64,000 bases of DNA from CF-162 sp963667205 (GTDB lineage Bacteria; Chloroflexota; Dehalococcoidia; SM23-28-2; RBG-16-64-32). This document shows, one piece after another, positions 1 through 8,863 of the stretch. Where the stretch lies: assembly GCA_963667205.1 (NCBI GenBank), contig OY762959.1, positions 372,001 to 436,000 of the forward strand, in the 5' to 3' direction. Every line of letters begins with the position of its first letter. The stretch's first letter is position 1. Made by a program: the position numbers and the translations under genes. Below the pieces are notes generated by a model, which worked only from the letters and a program-made list of their open reading frames with translations, searched no databases and had not been told where the DNA came from.

Positions 1-2
1 GC

Positions 3-602
3 GTCGCCGTTCCGGATGGTGCACCGCGCCGGATGGTCGACGAGCTTCGGGCGCGGCCGGGCGTTACGGTGCGGCGCGCCCGGATGAATGACTTCGATCG
101 TGAAGTGCGAACGATCCTCGACCTCTATAACGATGCCTGGAGCGAGAACTGGGGCTTCGTCCCTGCCACGGATGCGGAGGCGGAGCAGATGGCGAAGGAC
201 CTGAAGCTCGTCGCCGACCCCAGGATCGTGCCGATCATCGAGATCGACGGCGTGCCGGCCGGCGTGGCGCTGGGGGTGCCGGACTTCAACTGGGCGATGA
301 AGCCGCTGAACGGCAACCTCCTGCCGCTGGGCTGGCTGCGATTTCTCTGGCGGCTCAAAGTGCGGCGCCCATCGGTCGGACGGCTGCTGCTGCTGGGCAT
401 CAAGAAAGAGTTCCGGTCCCGGAAGTACGCCGGCCTAGCTTACCTGCTCTGCGACGAGGTCTACCGGGGCGCCGTCGAAAGCAAGCTCAAATGGGCCGAG
501 TTCTCGTGGACGCTGGAGGACAACGGGCTGATCAACTCGCTGATCAAGAAGATCGGCGCGGAGAGATACAAAACGTATCGCGTCTACGAGAGGGCGCTCT
601 GA
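3..602 (+). CDS. GNAT-type N-acetyltransferase-like protein, 5' end outside window
   Basis: The frame is open from the left edge, so the gene is probably cut by the window; the first ATG inside is at 33, but the codons before it (Val-Ala-Val-Pro-Asp-Gly) also read as protein. The visible part has the run Asp-Leu-Tyr-Asn-Asp-Ala-Trp followed by Trp-Gly-Phe-Val-Pro, seen in a poorly characterised family of roughly 370-residue acyltransferase-like proteins. That length makes this a C-terminal half. The stop overlaps the ATG of the next gene (TGATG), so the two are likely translationally coupled. Substrate unknown; the family call is from memory of the motif. Confidence 0.6.
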   Translation, partial: VAVPDGAPRRMVDELRARPGVTVRRARMNDFDREVRTILDLYNDAWSENWGFVPATDAEAEQMAKDLKLVADPRIVPIIEIDGVPAGVALGVPDFNWAMKPLNGNLLPLGWLRFLWRLKVRRPSVGRLLLLGIKKEFRSRKYAGLAYLLCDEVYRGAVESKLKWAEFSWTLEDNGLINSLIKKIGAERYKTYRVYERAL

Positions 603-1582
603 TGAAGGTGCTGGTCACGGGCGCAAGCGGCTTCCTGGGCTCGCACATCGCGGAGCAGTTTGCCGCGGCCGGCCACGAGATGCGGCTCCTTCTGCGCAGT
701 ACCAGCGATCGGCAGTTCCTCACGTTCTCGTACGAGGAGGCGATCGGCGACGTTACTGATGCGAGTTCGCTGGGACCGGCCGTCGAGGGAGTCGACGCCG
801 TGGTCCACCCCGCCGGCCTGATCAAGGCGCGAAACGAAGCTGAGTTCCACGCCGTCAACGCCGAGGGCACGTCGAACCTCCTGACGGCGATCGAAGAGAG
901 GACGCCGGAGCTGCGGCGCTTCATCTACATCTCGAGCATGGCCGCCCACGGCCCGAGCCCGAACGGCCAGCCGCGGCCGACCGAAGCCAGGCCGAGGCCG
1001 GTCAGCGCGTACGGGCGTTCGAAGCTGGGCGGCGAAACGGCGACGCGGGGGTCGGCTTTGGCGAGCCGGGCGGTCATTTTCCGAATGCCGGTGATCTACG
1101 GACCGCGTGACCCAGCGCTGCTGTCGTTCTTCAAGGCCGTGCGCTACCGGATCGCGCCGCTGCTGCGAGGCGGCCGCAACTGCCTCTCGATCATCTATGC
1201 GAGCGATGCCGCGAAGGCCGTCGTGGAGGCGACGACGGCAGACGCGAACGTCGGCGGCCGGACGTACTCCCCCGAGGACGGTGCGGTATACGCGTGGCGG
1301 GACCTGCTCTCGGCGATCGAGGGTGCGAGCGGCCGGCGCGCGCTGATGCTGCCTGTACCGCTGATCGGCTACCAGGCGGCGGGCTTCGCGAGCGAGCTGC
1401 TGGGCCGGCTCACGGGCCGGGCGCAGGTGCTCGACCGCGATAAGGTACGGGAGATGCGCCGGCGCGCCTGGCTCTGCTCTTCCGAGGCGCTGCGCGAAGA
1501 CCTCGGCTGGCGACCGGCGGTGCAGATCGAAGAGGGCGCGCGGCTGACCCACGAATGGTACCGCGAGGCCGGCTGGCTGTAG
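602..1582 (+). CDS. NAD-dependent epimerase/dehydratase (extended SDR)
   Basis: Extended short-chain dehydrogenase/reductase of 326 residues. The N-terminal TGASGFLG is the glycine-rich NAD(P)-binding turn of the Rossmann fold, and Tyr-Gly-Arg-Ser-Lys near residue 138 is the catalytic YxxxK. The length fits nucleoside-diphosphate-sugar epimerases and related 3-beta-HSD-like enzymes. An upstream in-frame extension to 491 exists, but the ATG at 602 is chosen because the Rossmann motif then starts at residue 5 and the ATG overlaps the previous stop. Substrate cannot be told from sequence; cytosolic. Confidence 0.85.
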   Translation: MKVLVTGASGFLGSHIAEQFAAAGHEMRLLLRSTSDRQFLTFSYEEAIGDVTDASSLGPAVEGVDAVVHPAGLIKARNEAEFHAVNAEGTSNLLTAIEERTPELRRFIYISSMAAHGPSPNGQPRPTEARPRPVSAYGRSKLGGETATRGSALASRAVIFRMPVIYGPRDPALLSFFKAVRYRIAPLLRGGRNCLSIIYASDAAKAVVEATTADANVGGRTYSPEDGAVYAWRDLLSAIEGASGRRALMLPVPLIGYQAAGFASELLGRLTGRAQVLDRDKVREMRRRAWLCSSEALREDLGWRPAVQIEEGARLTHEWYREAGWL

Positions 1583-1797
1583 GCTCCGGGAGGGGCTCTG
1601 TCAGGCGCGAGGGACGGTTAGAGCTCGGTGAGAACTTCACCGGTTCCCCGCTATCGAGCGCCGCCATACCTGCGTCTGCCGAGGATGAGCAACCTGCGCG
1701 GTATACAGGTCTCGTTTACGCCTGTTTCCGCCACATTACCGCACCCAATCTGGCGTGTCGCAGTCCTTACGTCCCGGCCCGATGTGGTAATCTAAAG

Positions 1798-1948
1798 ACG
1801 TTGACAAGGGCCGAATTCCCGCCTGATGAGGGCGGGGAACGGGGGACTCAACGAACGGTGGGGTGAATTCCCGCTCAGGCGGGATAGGCAATCTCCTTAA
1901 GCCGAACCCGACAGCTAACCCCGTAGGCACCAGGAGAGGCTACCGGAG
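1798..1948 (+). promoter_or_regulatory. c-di-AMP riboswitch (ydaO/yuaA type)
   Basis: This gene-free stretch carries the conserved pieces of the ydaO-yuaA aptamer in order: GACAAGGGCCGAATTCCCG, then GGGGACTCAACGAACG, GGGGTGAATTCCCG, the GGATAGG block, and CCGAACCCGACAGCTAACC followed by CCGTAGGC. The class binds cyclic di-AMP and normally switches genes off through a downstream terminator, which is present at 1956. It controls the radical-SAM gene at 2024. Ends are approximate. The 215 bases between the upstream gene and the aptamer show no clear feature. Recognition is by primary-sequence motifs; a covariance search would settle it. Confidence 0.85.
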
Positions 1949-1955
1949 CATATCG

Positions 1956-1989
1956 GAGAGACCCGGGGCAAGCCTCGGGTCTCTCTTTG
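1956..1989 (+). terminator. Rho-independent terminator, expression platform of the riboswitch
   Basis: A perfect 10-bp stem GAGAGACCCG / CGGGTCTCTC closes a short loop and is followed by TTTG. It starts a few bases after the aptamer core and ends 34 bases before the start codon at 2024, the place expected for a transcriptional OFF switch. Function as the switch is inferred from position. Confidence 0.75.
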
Positions 1990-2023
1990 TGCAACGAGGC
2001 CTCCACTAGAAGGGAGCTGTGAC

Positions 2024-3511
2024 ATGGTTACCCTGCCAAGCCGCAGAGCCGACACTGACGAGGAGCGAACCGCTCAACGGCAAGCCGCATTGCTGTTCAT
2101 CGACCAGTTCAGGAAACGAAACGGAGAGCGCCCCAACGAGGGCGACGGAGAAGAATACGGTGTGCCGGATGGCGGCCCGCGGTACAAGGCGTACACGCTG
2201 GGCAACTTCCGGAACATCCCGCAGGTGAAGGAACACCTGAGCGAGGAGCAGATCTTCGCGATCGAGGTGGTCGCGAGGGTGCTGCCGTTCAAGACGAACA
2301 GCTACGTTGTCGACGAGCTGATCGACTGGAACGACGTGCCCAACGATCCGTTCTTCGTGCTCAACTTCCCGACCAGGGACATGCTGGAGCCACGGCATTT
2401 CGATGAGATGGCAGCTCTCGTCCGGCGGGAGGCGCCGAAGCCGGAGATCGATGCGCTCGCGAACCGCATCCGGCTCAACCTGAACCCGCACCCGGCGGGC
2501 CAGATGGAGCACAACGTGCCGGAGCTAAACGGTACGAAGCTCACCGGCATGCAGCACAAGTATCGCGAGACTGTGCTTTTCTTCCCGAGCAACGGGCAGA
2601 CCTGCCACGCCTACTGCACCTTCTGCTTCCGCTGGCCGCAGTTCGTTGGCATGGACGAGCTGAAGTTCGCGATGCGAGAGACCGAGCTGCTCGTGGAGTA
2701 CCTGCGGGTGCACCCCGAGGTTAGTGACGTGCTCTTCACCGGCGGCGACCCGATGGTGATGCGCACGAAGAACCTGGAGCGCTACATCCGGCCGCTGCTG
2801 GAGGCCAACCTGCCGAACCTGCGGACGATCCGCATCGGCACGAAGGCGCTGGGCTACTGGCCGTATCGCTTCACGACAGACGAAGACGCCGGCGACGTGC
2901 TCGATCTCTTCCGTGAGGTGACGGACGCCGGCATCCACCTGGCGATCATGGCGCACTTCAATCACGGCCGCGAGCTGAGCACGACGGCCGTCGAGGAGGC
3001 GATCCGAAACATCAAGAAGACGGGCGCTGAGATCAGGACGCAGTCGCCGCTGATGCGCAACATCAACGACGACCCACAGGTGTGGAGCGAGATGTGGCGA
3101 CGTCAGGTGGACCTGGGCTGCATCCCCTACTACATGTTCATCGCCCGCGACACCGGCGCCCAGGAGTACTTCAGCGTGCCGCTTGTGCGGGCCTGGGAGA
3201 TCTTCCGCGATGCCTATACCTCCGTCAGTGGCGTCTGCCGCACGGTGCGCGGACCGAGCATGTCTGCCGACCCGGGCAAGGTGCAGGTGCTGGGCGTGGC
3301 GGAGGTGGCCGGGCGCAAGGTGCTGACTCTACGCATGCTTCAGGGCCGCGACCCCGACTGGGCGATGCGCCCGTTCTTTGCGGAATACGACGCGTCAGCG
3401 GTGTGGCTGAGCGATCTGCGGCCCGCGTTCGGCGAGCGCGAATTCTTCTGGGAGCGAGAGCTGCAGGACGCCTACGCGGCGGACGTGCGCGAACCAGCCG
3501 CCCTCAACTAG
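2024..3511 (+). CDS. Lysine 2,3-aminomutase-family radical SAM protein
   Basis: A 495-residue KamA-like radical-SAM enzyme. The [4Fe-4S]/SAM motif CHAYCTFC (CxxxCxxC) sits at about residues 194-201, followed by the family pattern LFTGGDPMVM. KamA enzymes use PLP and SAM to move an amino group from C2 to C3 of lysine; beta-lysine can become the osmolyte N-acetyl-beta-lysine when an acetyltransferase (AblB) is present. No ablB neighbour is seen, and this protein is longer at the N-terminus than classical KamA, so its substrate is uncertain. The start at 2024 has AAGGGAG about 6-9 bases upstream. Control by the upstream c-di-AMP riboswitch would fit an osmotic role (inference). Confidence 0.8.
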   Translation: MVTLPSRRADTDEERTAQRQAALLFIDQFRKRNGERPNEGDGEEYGVPDGGPRYKAYTLGNFRNIPQVKEHLSEEQIFAIEVVARVLPFKTNSYVVDELIDWNDVPNDPFFVLNFPTRDMLEPRHFDEMAALVRREAPKPEIDALANRIRLNLNPHPAGQMEHNVPELNGTKLTGMQHKYRETVLFFPSNGQTCHAYCTFCFRWPQFVGMDELKFAMRETELLVEYLRVHPEVSDVLFTGGDPMVMRTKNLERYIRPLLEANLPNLRTIRIGTKALGYWPYRFTTDEDAGDVLDLFREVTDAGIHLAIMAHFNHGRELSTTAVEEAIRNIKKTGAEIRTQSPLMRNINDDPQVWSEMWRRQVDLGCIPYYMFIARDTGAQEYFSVPLVRAWEIFRDAYTSVSGVCRTVRGPSMSADPGKVQVLGVAEVAGRKVLTLRMLQGRDPDWAMRPFFAEYDASAVWLSDLRPAFGEREFFWERELQDAYAADVREPAALN

Positions 3512-3532
3512 GGTGCTGCGGACGAGATAAGG

Positions 3533-3565
3533 CCGGGAGTCCTTGTGGGGCTCCCGGTTTCTCTT
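3533..3565 (+). terminator. Rho-independent terminator
   Basis: A 7-bp perfect stem CCGGGAG / CTCCCGG with an 11-base loop is followed by TTTCTCTT, 20 bases past the radical-SAM stop codon. It separates that gene from the peptidase gene. Confidence 0.7.
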
Positions 3566-3727
3566 GCCCGCGGTCAGAGACCTTAAGGGCGCCTGAAGGT
3601 TCCGTTAAATCGGCAGGTGTCGGCAGCGATTCCGACGAAGCGAGACGCTGGGGTCAGGGCGGCGGCCCTACGTGCGGAGACAGTCGCCTCAGGAGCACTC
3701 AGTCGATCCAACGGAAGACGTCCGCAT

Positions 3728-3756
3728 TTGTTCGAGGCGCGCATTCTGGATATAAT
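3728..3756 (+). promoter_or_regulatory. Sigma-70-type promoter of the LysM-M23 gene
   Basis: A perfect -10 box TATAAT (3751-3756) lies 17 bases downstream of TTGTTC (3728-3733). It stands between the terminator at 3533 and the peptidase gene, giving that gene its own transcription start. Confidence 0.65.
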
Positions 3757-3845
3757 CCGCGTCGACAGCCTAAATTGCAGCGGGCCAGTGGTGGATGACG
3801 TCCCCGGATGAAGACGAGGCCCGGCTGGGAGGAACCCCCCCGCAC

Positions 3846-4940
3846 ATGCGACCCCAGGGCGAAAAGATAGCTCGCCGCCTGCGAGCCATCTCGTCGTGGT
3901 CGGGCACGACCGCAGGATCGTGGCTAGCCGACCGCCGCCGCGCCGTCTCACACGTCGCGCTGCTGTCGGTCGTTGTCGTTGCCTTCGTCGGGGGATTCCT
4001 GGGTATCGTCGGGCAGCAGAGCGGCTCCTCCGGCGACCTTGCGTACCTGACGCCACCGGACCCGTCGAGCGACTACAGCCTGCTTCTGAAGGCGGCGTCC
4101 ACCGAGAACGTCGCGAAACCGGCGCCTACGCTCTCTCCCACGCCAGCGCCCACGCCCGCTCCTGCTGCGGTGGCCTACATCTCGCACGAGGTGCAGCCGG
4201 GCGACACCCTCTCCAGCATCGCCGCGCAGTACGGTGTCGACACGCAATACATCCTGTGGAACAATCCCGAGCTGACGGCCAACCCGGATCTGCTCGCGAT
4301 CGGCGGGACGGTGCTCGTACCCGGGGTCGACGGAATCGTATATGACGTGCGACTGGGCGACACGATCAACGCGCTGGCCGCGACGTACGACTTTGACCCG
4401 AATGACGTCGTGAATTTCGGGCCGAACGAACTGGTATCGCCGGATCAGATCATCGAAGGATCGGTGCTCCTGTTGCCCGGCGCTGTGCCGCCGGCGCCTC
4501 CGGCTCCGGTTATCGTGCCCGGCCCGGTCCCCGCGAGAATCAATCCGACGTTCGTACCGGCTTTCACCAGCGTCGGTTTCATCTGGCCGGTCAACGGCAC
4601 GTTCTGGAGTGGCTTCGGCCCGCGCTGGGGGAGCTTCCACGAGGGGGTCGATCTCGGCGCCGACTACGGAACGGCGATCTCCGCGGCGGCGGATGGCCAG
4701 GTGGTTCTCTCGACATACAGCGACAACGGCTACGGAAACTACGTCATCGTCCAACATGCGGACGGCTCAGAGACGCTCTACGCGCACATGTCGGAACGCT
4801 ACGTCGTGCTGGGGCAGTACGTGAGCCAGGGTGAGGTGCTGGGCGCGGTGGGCTGCACGGGCCGCTGCGACGGCAACCACCTGCACTTCGAGATCTATAT
4901 CGGCGGTGGTGTCGTGAACCCGCTGTCCTACCTGCCGTAG
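3846..4940 (+). CDS. LysM-LysM-M23 peptidoglycan endopeptidase, membrane-anchored
   Basis: Cell-wall hydrolase of the lysostaphin/M23 type. After a short basic cytosolic leader comes one membrane segment (about residues 35-57), a Pro/Thr/Ala linker, two LysM peptidoglycan-binding repeats (the first begins EVQPGDTLSSIAAQYGV, the second DVRLGDTINALAATY), a Pro-rich linker, and a C-terminal M23 domain. Zinc ligands are visible: HEGVD (about residue 264) and HLHFE (about residue 344). It probably cuts cross-bridges outside the membrane during growth. The frame opens at 3795; 3846 is preferred because GGGAGGA lies upstream, although its 12-base spacing is long. Confidence 0.85.
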   Translation: MRPQGEKIARRLRAISSWSGTTAGSWLADRRRAVSHVALLSVVVVAFVGGFLGIVGQQSGSSGDLAYLTPPDPSSDYSLLLKAASTENVAKPAPTLSPTPAPTPAPAAVAYISHEVQPGDTLSSIAAQYGVDTQYILWNNPELTANPDLLAIGGTVLVPGVDGIVYDVRLGDTINALAATYDFDPNDVVNFGPNELVSPDQIIEGSVLLLPGAVPPAPPAPVIVPGPVPARINPTFVPAFTSVGFIWPVNGTFWSGFGPRWGSFHEGVDLGADYGTAISAAADGQVVLSTYSDNGYGNYVIVQHADGSETLYAHMSERYVVLGQYVSQGEVLGAVGCTGRCDGNHLHFEIYIGGGVVNPLSYLP

Positions 4941-5069
4941 CGCTGCGGCGTCGGAGACCACCCTCGACTCATGCGACGCTCCCTGCCTTAAGCGCTCCTG
5001 GAGCGGCGCGGGAAGTCCAAGGGGGAGCACCCTGCGTGATCGGAGTGACGTACGCCGCCGCGTCCATGG

Positions 5070-6561
5070 TCAGGTACGTGCCGCGCTCTCGATCAGTCTT
5101 GCGGTGTTCCCGCGCGTCATGGGACGCTCGCTCCTCTTCGCAGGTCGGCGCTGGGGCTCCTCAGTCTGACGGCAGGCCGGGTCAGATGCGGCTAGATCTC
5201 CCGCCAGCGCACCTTCGAACAGGCGCATCGGGTCTTCGAAGCCGCGGAGTTCCGTGTCACACCGGTCATTGAATAGGAACTCCTTGCCGGCAACCAGCTC
5301 GCGCACGACGTTGGAGGCGAAGATCTCTTGCCCCGCGGCCTTCGCCGCGATCCTCGCCGCCATGTTCACAGCCGTCCCGAAGAGGTCCCCTCTTCCGGCC
5401 GGATCGTCCTTTGCGATCGGTTCACCGGCGTTCAGGCCGATCCTTACGTTTATCGGCTCTTCCGCCGATCGGTTGTGCTCTGCAAACGCCCGCTGCATGC
5501 CGATGGCGCACTCCAGGGCCCTGGTTGCCGAGGAGAACGAGGCCATGAACCCGTCGCCCATCGTCTTGACCTCGGAGCCCAGGTGGGCCTTGAGCTGTTC
5601 TCGCGTGATCCTCTCGTGCTCGCGCAGAAGCTCGCGGTCGGCGGCATCGCCGAGGCGATCCGTGAGGGCGGTCCATCCTTCCACGTCCGTGAACAGGATC
5701 GTACGAAAGGCGCCGGACTCCGGCTTGGCCTCTGCTCCGGCGTCCTCTCCCTCTCCCAGGAACTGCTGGAACTCGTCCATTATTTGACCGACGGCGCTGT
5801 CATCCCCGAGAAAGGGAGCCAGGGAGTTGCCGTCTACGAGGACGAGACGGGCGCCCGGTATCTTGGAGGCAAGACGCTGCGAGGTCTCGACGGCGGGAAA
5901 GGTGGCTTCGCGCCGGTGGACGACGAGGGTAGGCACCTTCACCTGCGGCAGGGCGACACGTCGATGTCGTCAAGTGCGTCCCAGAAAGCTCTGGCGGCGT
6001 CCTGCGCGACACATTCCCGCATTAGAGCCGCGAACTGGCGGGCCGGAGGACCGGCCTCCCATCCCAAGGCCAGATGTGATGCGGTCTCTGTGTAGACCAC
6101 CCAGTCCTGATCGCGCAGGGCGCGCATGGCCTCCACGGCAGGCGACGCCCAGTAGTCCGCCCCAGTGGCCCAACTGCACCACAGGAGAAGGTGCGAGATC
6201 TTCTCAGGCTTCTGAACGGCGAGCGTGATCGCCGCCGGTCCAAGCCATAGAGGCGCCATCAGCGCGAAACGCTCCAGGCCCAGCCCGCCCACGACTGCCT
6301 CCAAGTCCTGCACGTAGCCCTCAAGTGAGGGCTACGTGCGTCCCGGTCGGACAGGCCGGAGCCGCGGTTGTCGTAGCGCACAAGCTGCCTGCCCTCCAGA
6401 AGGCCCTCGTACCAGGCGCGGTATTCCGGGATCTTCCACTCCAGCTGGATGTGACTGAAGGGTGCGTTCGGCATGATAACGAGAGGGTGACCTTCGCCCA
6501 GACTCCAGTACGCGATGCTCACATCGTCTTCAGTCTGGGCGTATTGAATACGGGGTTCCAT
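5070..6561 (-). pseudogene. Alpha/beta-hydrolase fused to class III adenylate/guanylate cyclase, two frameshifts
   Basis: Three successive frames together read as one protein. It has an N-terminal alpha/beta-hydrolase-like domain (from MEPRIQYAQTEDDVSIAYW) and a C-terminal class III nucleotide cyclase domain with the metal Asp in FTDVEG, MGDGFMASF and the transition-state AVNMAARI. The first break is near 6320, inside a perfect inverted repeat; the second is near 5941, where about 4 bases seem lost from a CTG-rich run. The cyclase domain alone remains open from 5942 to 5070 with its catalytic residues intact, so a stand-alone cyclase could still be made. Sequencing error is the main alternative. 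Confidence 0.75.
6310..6339. repeat. Perfect inverted repeat inside a coding region
   Basis: Two 14-base arms, GCACGTAGCCCTCA and its exact reverse complement, are separated by 2 bases. They lie inside the hydrolase part of the broken hydrolase-cyclase gene, exactly where its frame shifts. Confidence 0.9.
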
Positions 6562-6629
6562 GACGCAGCTATTCTACGACATCGCGGGGTGCAATCGGCC
6601 GAAAGATTTGCCGGGCGAACGGCGGCTGG

Positions 6630-7769
6630 CTACTGGGCCTGCTGGTAGACCTTGCCCTCGGTCTTGATCGAGGGCGCGACGATGAGCTCCGCCTCGTGGA
6701 GCTCGGGGATCTTCTGCGCGCCGACCATGCCCATGCAGGTGCGGATGGCGCCGACGATGTTCTCAGAGCCGTCGGTGCGGGAGGTCGGGCCGAAGAGCAG
6801 GCGGTCGAGCGTGGTGTCTGTGCCGGGCTTGATGCGGACGCCGCGCGGCAAGGCGGCGTGGCCAGTGGACATGCCCCAGGCGTAGCCGCTCGCCGGCGCT
6901 TCTTCGGTGCGGGCGAAGGCGGTGCCGAGCATGACAGCGTCGGCGCCGGCGACCAGCGCCTTGCAGACGTCGCCGCCGTTGTGCATGCCGCCGTCGGTGA
7001 TGATGGGCACGTAGCGGCCGGTCTCGCGGTAGTAGTCGTCGCGGGCGGCGGCGCATTCGATGGTGGCAGTGATCTGCGGGACGCCGACGCCGAGCACCTC
7101 ACGCGAGGTGCAGATGGCGCCCGGGCCGACCCCGACGAGGACGCCGGCGATGCCGCATTCGATGAGCTCGCGGGTGGCGTCGAAGCCAACGGTGTTGCCG
7201 ACGACGACGGGGACCTGGATGTTGGCGACCAGCTCCTGGAAGATCAGCCCGCGGACGCTTCGAGAGAGGTGGCGGGCGGTGGTAACCGTGGATTGGACGA
7301 CGAAGATGTCGCAGCCGGCGTCGACGGCGATGGGGGCGAGCTTCTTCGTGTTTGCCGGAGTGCAGGAGACGGCGCAGATGGCGCCGCCCTCTTTGATCTC
7401 GCGCACCCGGCGGCCGATCAGCTCTTCTTTGACCGGCTCTGCCGTGAGTCGCTGGATGACGCCGGCAGACTCATCCTGGGTGGCGGCAGCCACTTCCTGG
7501 ATCGCCGCTTCGGCATCCTCGTGACGGCACTGCAGCCCTTCGAGGTTCATGACGGCAAGGCCGCCGTGCTTGCCCATCTCGCGGGCGACGGCCGGGTTGA
7601 CGGAGGCGTCGAGAGCCGCGGCAACCACGGGGAAATCGAACGTGAACTGGCCTATGCTAAAGTGGACGTCCGTGAGTTCCGGATTGACGGTGACGCTGCC
7701 CGGAGCGATGGCAACCTCGTCGAACCCGTAGGCGGGTCGTAGTTCCTTGAAGCCGGCCGTCAGACTCAT
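6630..7769 (-). CDS. guaB3: GuaB3-family IMP dehydrogenase-related protein
   Basis: An IMP dehydrogenase/GMP reductase barrel without CBS domains, 379 residues, as in the GuaB3 group of Actinobacteria and Chloroflexota. The catalytic cysteine loop GPGAICTSREV and the phosphate-binding ITDGGMHNGGD are visible. IMPDH oxidises IMP to XMP in guanine nucleotide synthesis; the exact reaction of GuaB3 proteins is less certain. The ATG at 7769 (MSLTAGFKELRPAYGF) is chosen over an upstream in-frame ATG at 7826, because homologues begin near this motif and the longer start lies on the -10 box. Confidence 0.85.
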   Translation of the reverse strand: MSLTAGFKELRPAYGFDEVAIAPGSVTVNPELTDVHFSIGQFTFDFPVVAAALDASVNPAVAREMGKHGGLAVMNLEGLQCRHEDAEAAIQEVAAATQDESAGVIQRLTAEPVKEELIGRRVREIKEGGAICAVSCTPANTKKLAPIAVDAGCDIFVVQSTVTTARHLSRSVRGLIFQELVANIQVPVVVGNTVGFDATRELIECGIAGVLVGVGPGAICTSREVLGVGVPQITATIECAAARDDYYRETGRYVPIITDGGMHNGGDVCKALVAGADAVMLGTAFARTEEAPASGYAWGMSTGHAALPRGVRIKPGTDTTLDRLLFGPTSRTDGSENIVGAIRTCMGMVGAQKIPELHEAELIVAPSIKTEGKVYQQAQ

Positions 7770-7828
7770 GCTACCTCGCCTCGGATATGAGGGCCCGCCG
7801 GGAGCGGACGCTCGAAGGGGTTTCAACT

Positions 7829-7858
7829 AGTGTATCAATGGCGATTCGGGCCGGTCAA
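7829..7858 (-). promoter_or_regulatory. Promoter of guaB3
   Basis: Read on the minus strand: TTGACC, an 18-base spacer, then TACACT, about 60 bases before the chosen start codon. Confidence 0.55.
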
Positions 7859-7904
7859 TCGGTTTGCGTCTTGCTCTGCGAACTGATATGAGCATTTCCG
7901 CTCA

Positions 7905-8753
7905 GTGAAAAAAGTGGGCACTCTTTACCTCGTCGCGACACCAATCGGCAACCTGGAGGACGTTACGCTGCGCGCCCTGCGGGTGCTGGGAGAGGTCTCG
8001 CTCGTCGCTGCTGAGGACACACGAACGACACGCAAGCTGCTATCGAAGCACGGCGTCTCGGCGCGCGTGGTGAGCTACAACGAGCACAACATGAGGCGCC
8101 GCACGCCGGAGATTCTGTGCACGCTGGGTGAGGGCGACGTGGCTCTGGTATCAGAGGCCGGCATGCCGGCGATCAGCGATCCAGGCTACGAGCTGGTGGC
8201 GGCGGCGATCGAGGCGGGGTACGTGGTGTCGCCGCTGCCGGGCGCGTCAGCGGTTGCGGCGGCTGTCGCCGTTTCTGGATTGGCCGCGCGCGAGTTCACG
8301 TTCGCGGGCTTCCTGCCGCGCCGCGCTAAGGAGCGCCGGGACCTGTTCGCACGGCTGGGCGAGAATCCGGGCGCGATCGTGTTCTTCGAGTCGCCGCACC
8401 GGCTACGGGCGGCCCTGGCAGACCTGGCGGCGGTGCTCGGCGAGCGGCGCGTCGCGGTCTGTCGCGAGCTTACGAAGCTGTACGAGGAGATCTTCCGCGG
8501 CACCGCGGCCGAAGCTCTCGAGCACTTCGCCAGGCCACGCGGGGAGTTCACGGTGGTGGTGGAGGGCGGAGGCAGCGCCCGTCGTGAGGTGCCGGAGGAC
8601 GAGCTGCGGGCGGCGCTTCGGAAGCTGCGAGCCGGAGGCATGTCGGCGCGCGACGCGGCGGCTCAGATGGCGGAGGAGACGGGGATGCCGAAGCGGCGTG
8701 TTTATGCGCTGTCGATCGAGGAGGAGCCGACGAAGCGTTCTCAGCGTACCTGA
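7905..8753 (+). CDS. rsmI: 16S rRNA (cytidine1402-2'-O)-methyltransferase
   Basis: RsmI of the SAM-dependent tetrapyrrole-methylase-like fold, 282 residues. It starts with GTG and reads MKKVGTLYLVATPIGNLEDVT, the family signature; AAEDTRTTRKLLSKHG and SEAGMPAISDPG follow, and LPGASAVAAAV is the cofactor-binding part. It 2'-O-methylates C1402 in the decoding centre of 16S rRNA. The C-terminal helical region is present, so the gene is complete. It is divergent from guaB3 and stands alone. Confidence 0.9.
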   Translation: MKKVGTLYLVATPIGNLEDVTLRALRVLGEVSLVAAEDTRTTRKLLSKHGVSARVVSYNEHNMRRRTPEILCTLGEGDVALVSEAGMPAISDPGYELVAAAIEAGYVVSPLPGASAVAAAVAVSGLAAREFTFAGFLPRRAKERRDLFARLGENPGAIVFFESPHRLRAALADLAAVLGERRVAVCRELTKLYEEIFRGTAAEALEHFARPRGEFTVVVEGGGSARREVPEDELRAALRKLRAGGMSARDAAAQMAEETGMPKRRVYALSIEEEPTKRSQRT

Positions 8754-8863
8754 GGCAGCCGGGATGCTTCACGACGATCTGCATCGAGGCTAGGGCGTTG
8801 GCGTTTCCGGCGAGTACATCACTGCGTGGCGAAGGCGGCGTGACGGCTCGACGAAGTTAGCGG

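Noticed and set aside
584..1552. 322-codon minus-strand open frame under the epimerase
   Set aside because: Arg/Pro-rich, no motif, fully overlapped by a gene with a Rossmann signature and YxxxK.
1583..1797. tRNA or other structured RNA before the riboswitch
   Set aside because: No T-loop or anticodon-arm pattern and no strong stems; treated as leader/spacer DNA.
3795..3845. Longer N-terminus for the M23 peptidase
   Set aside because: No ribosome site close to 3795; GGGAGGA lies before the ATG at 3846. Not excluded, as the frame is open.
6696..7742. Long plus-strand open frame opposite guaB3
   Set aside because: It is Asp/Gly/Ala-rich antisense shadow of a clear IMP dehydrogenase gene, without a ribosome site or family motif.
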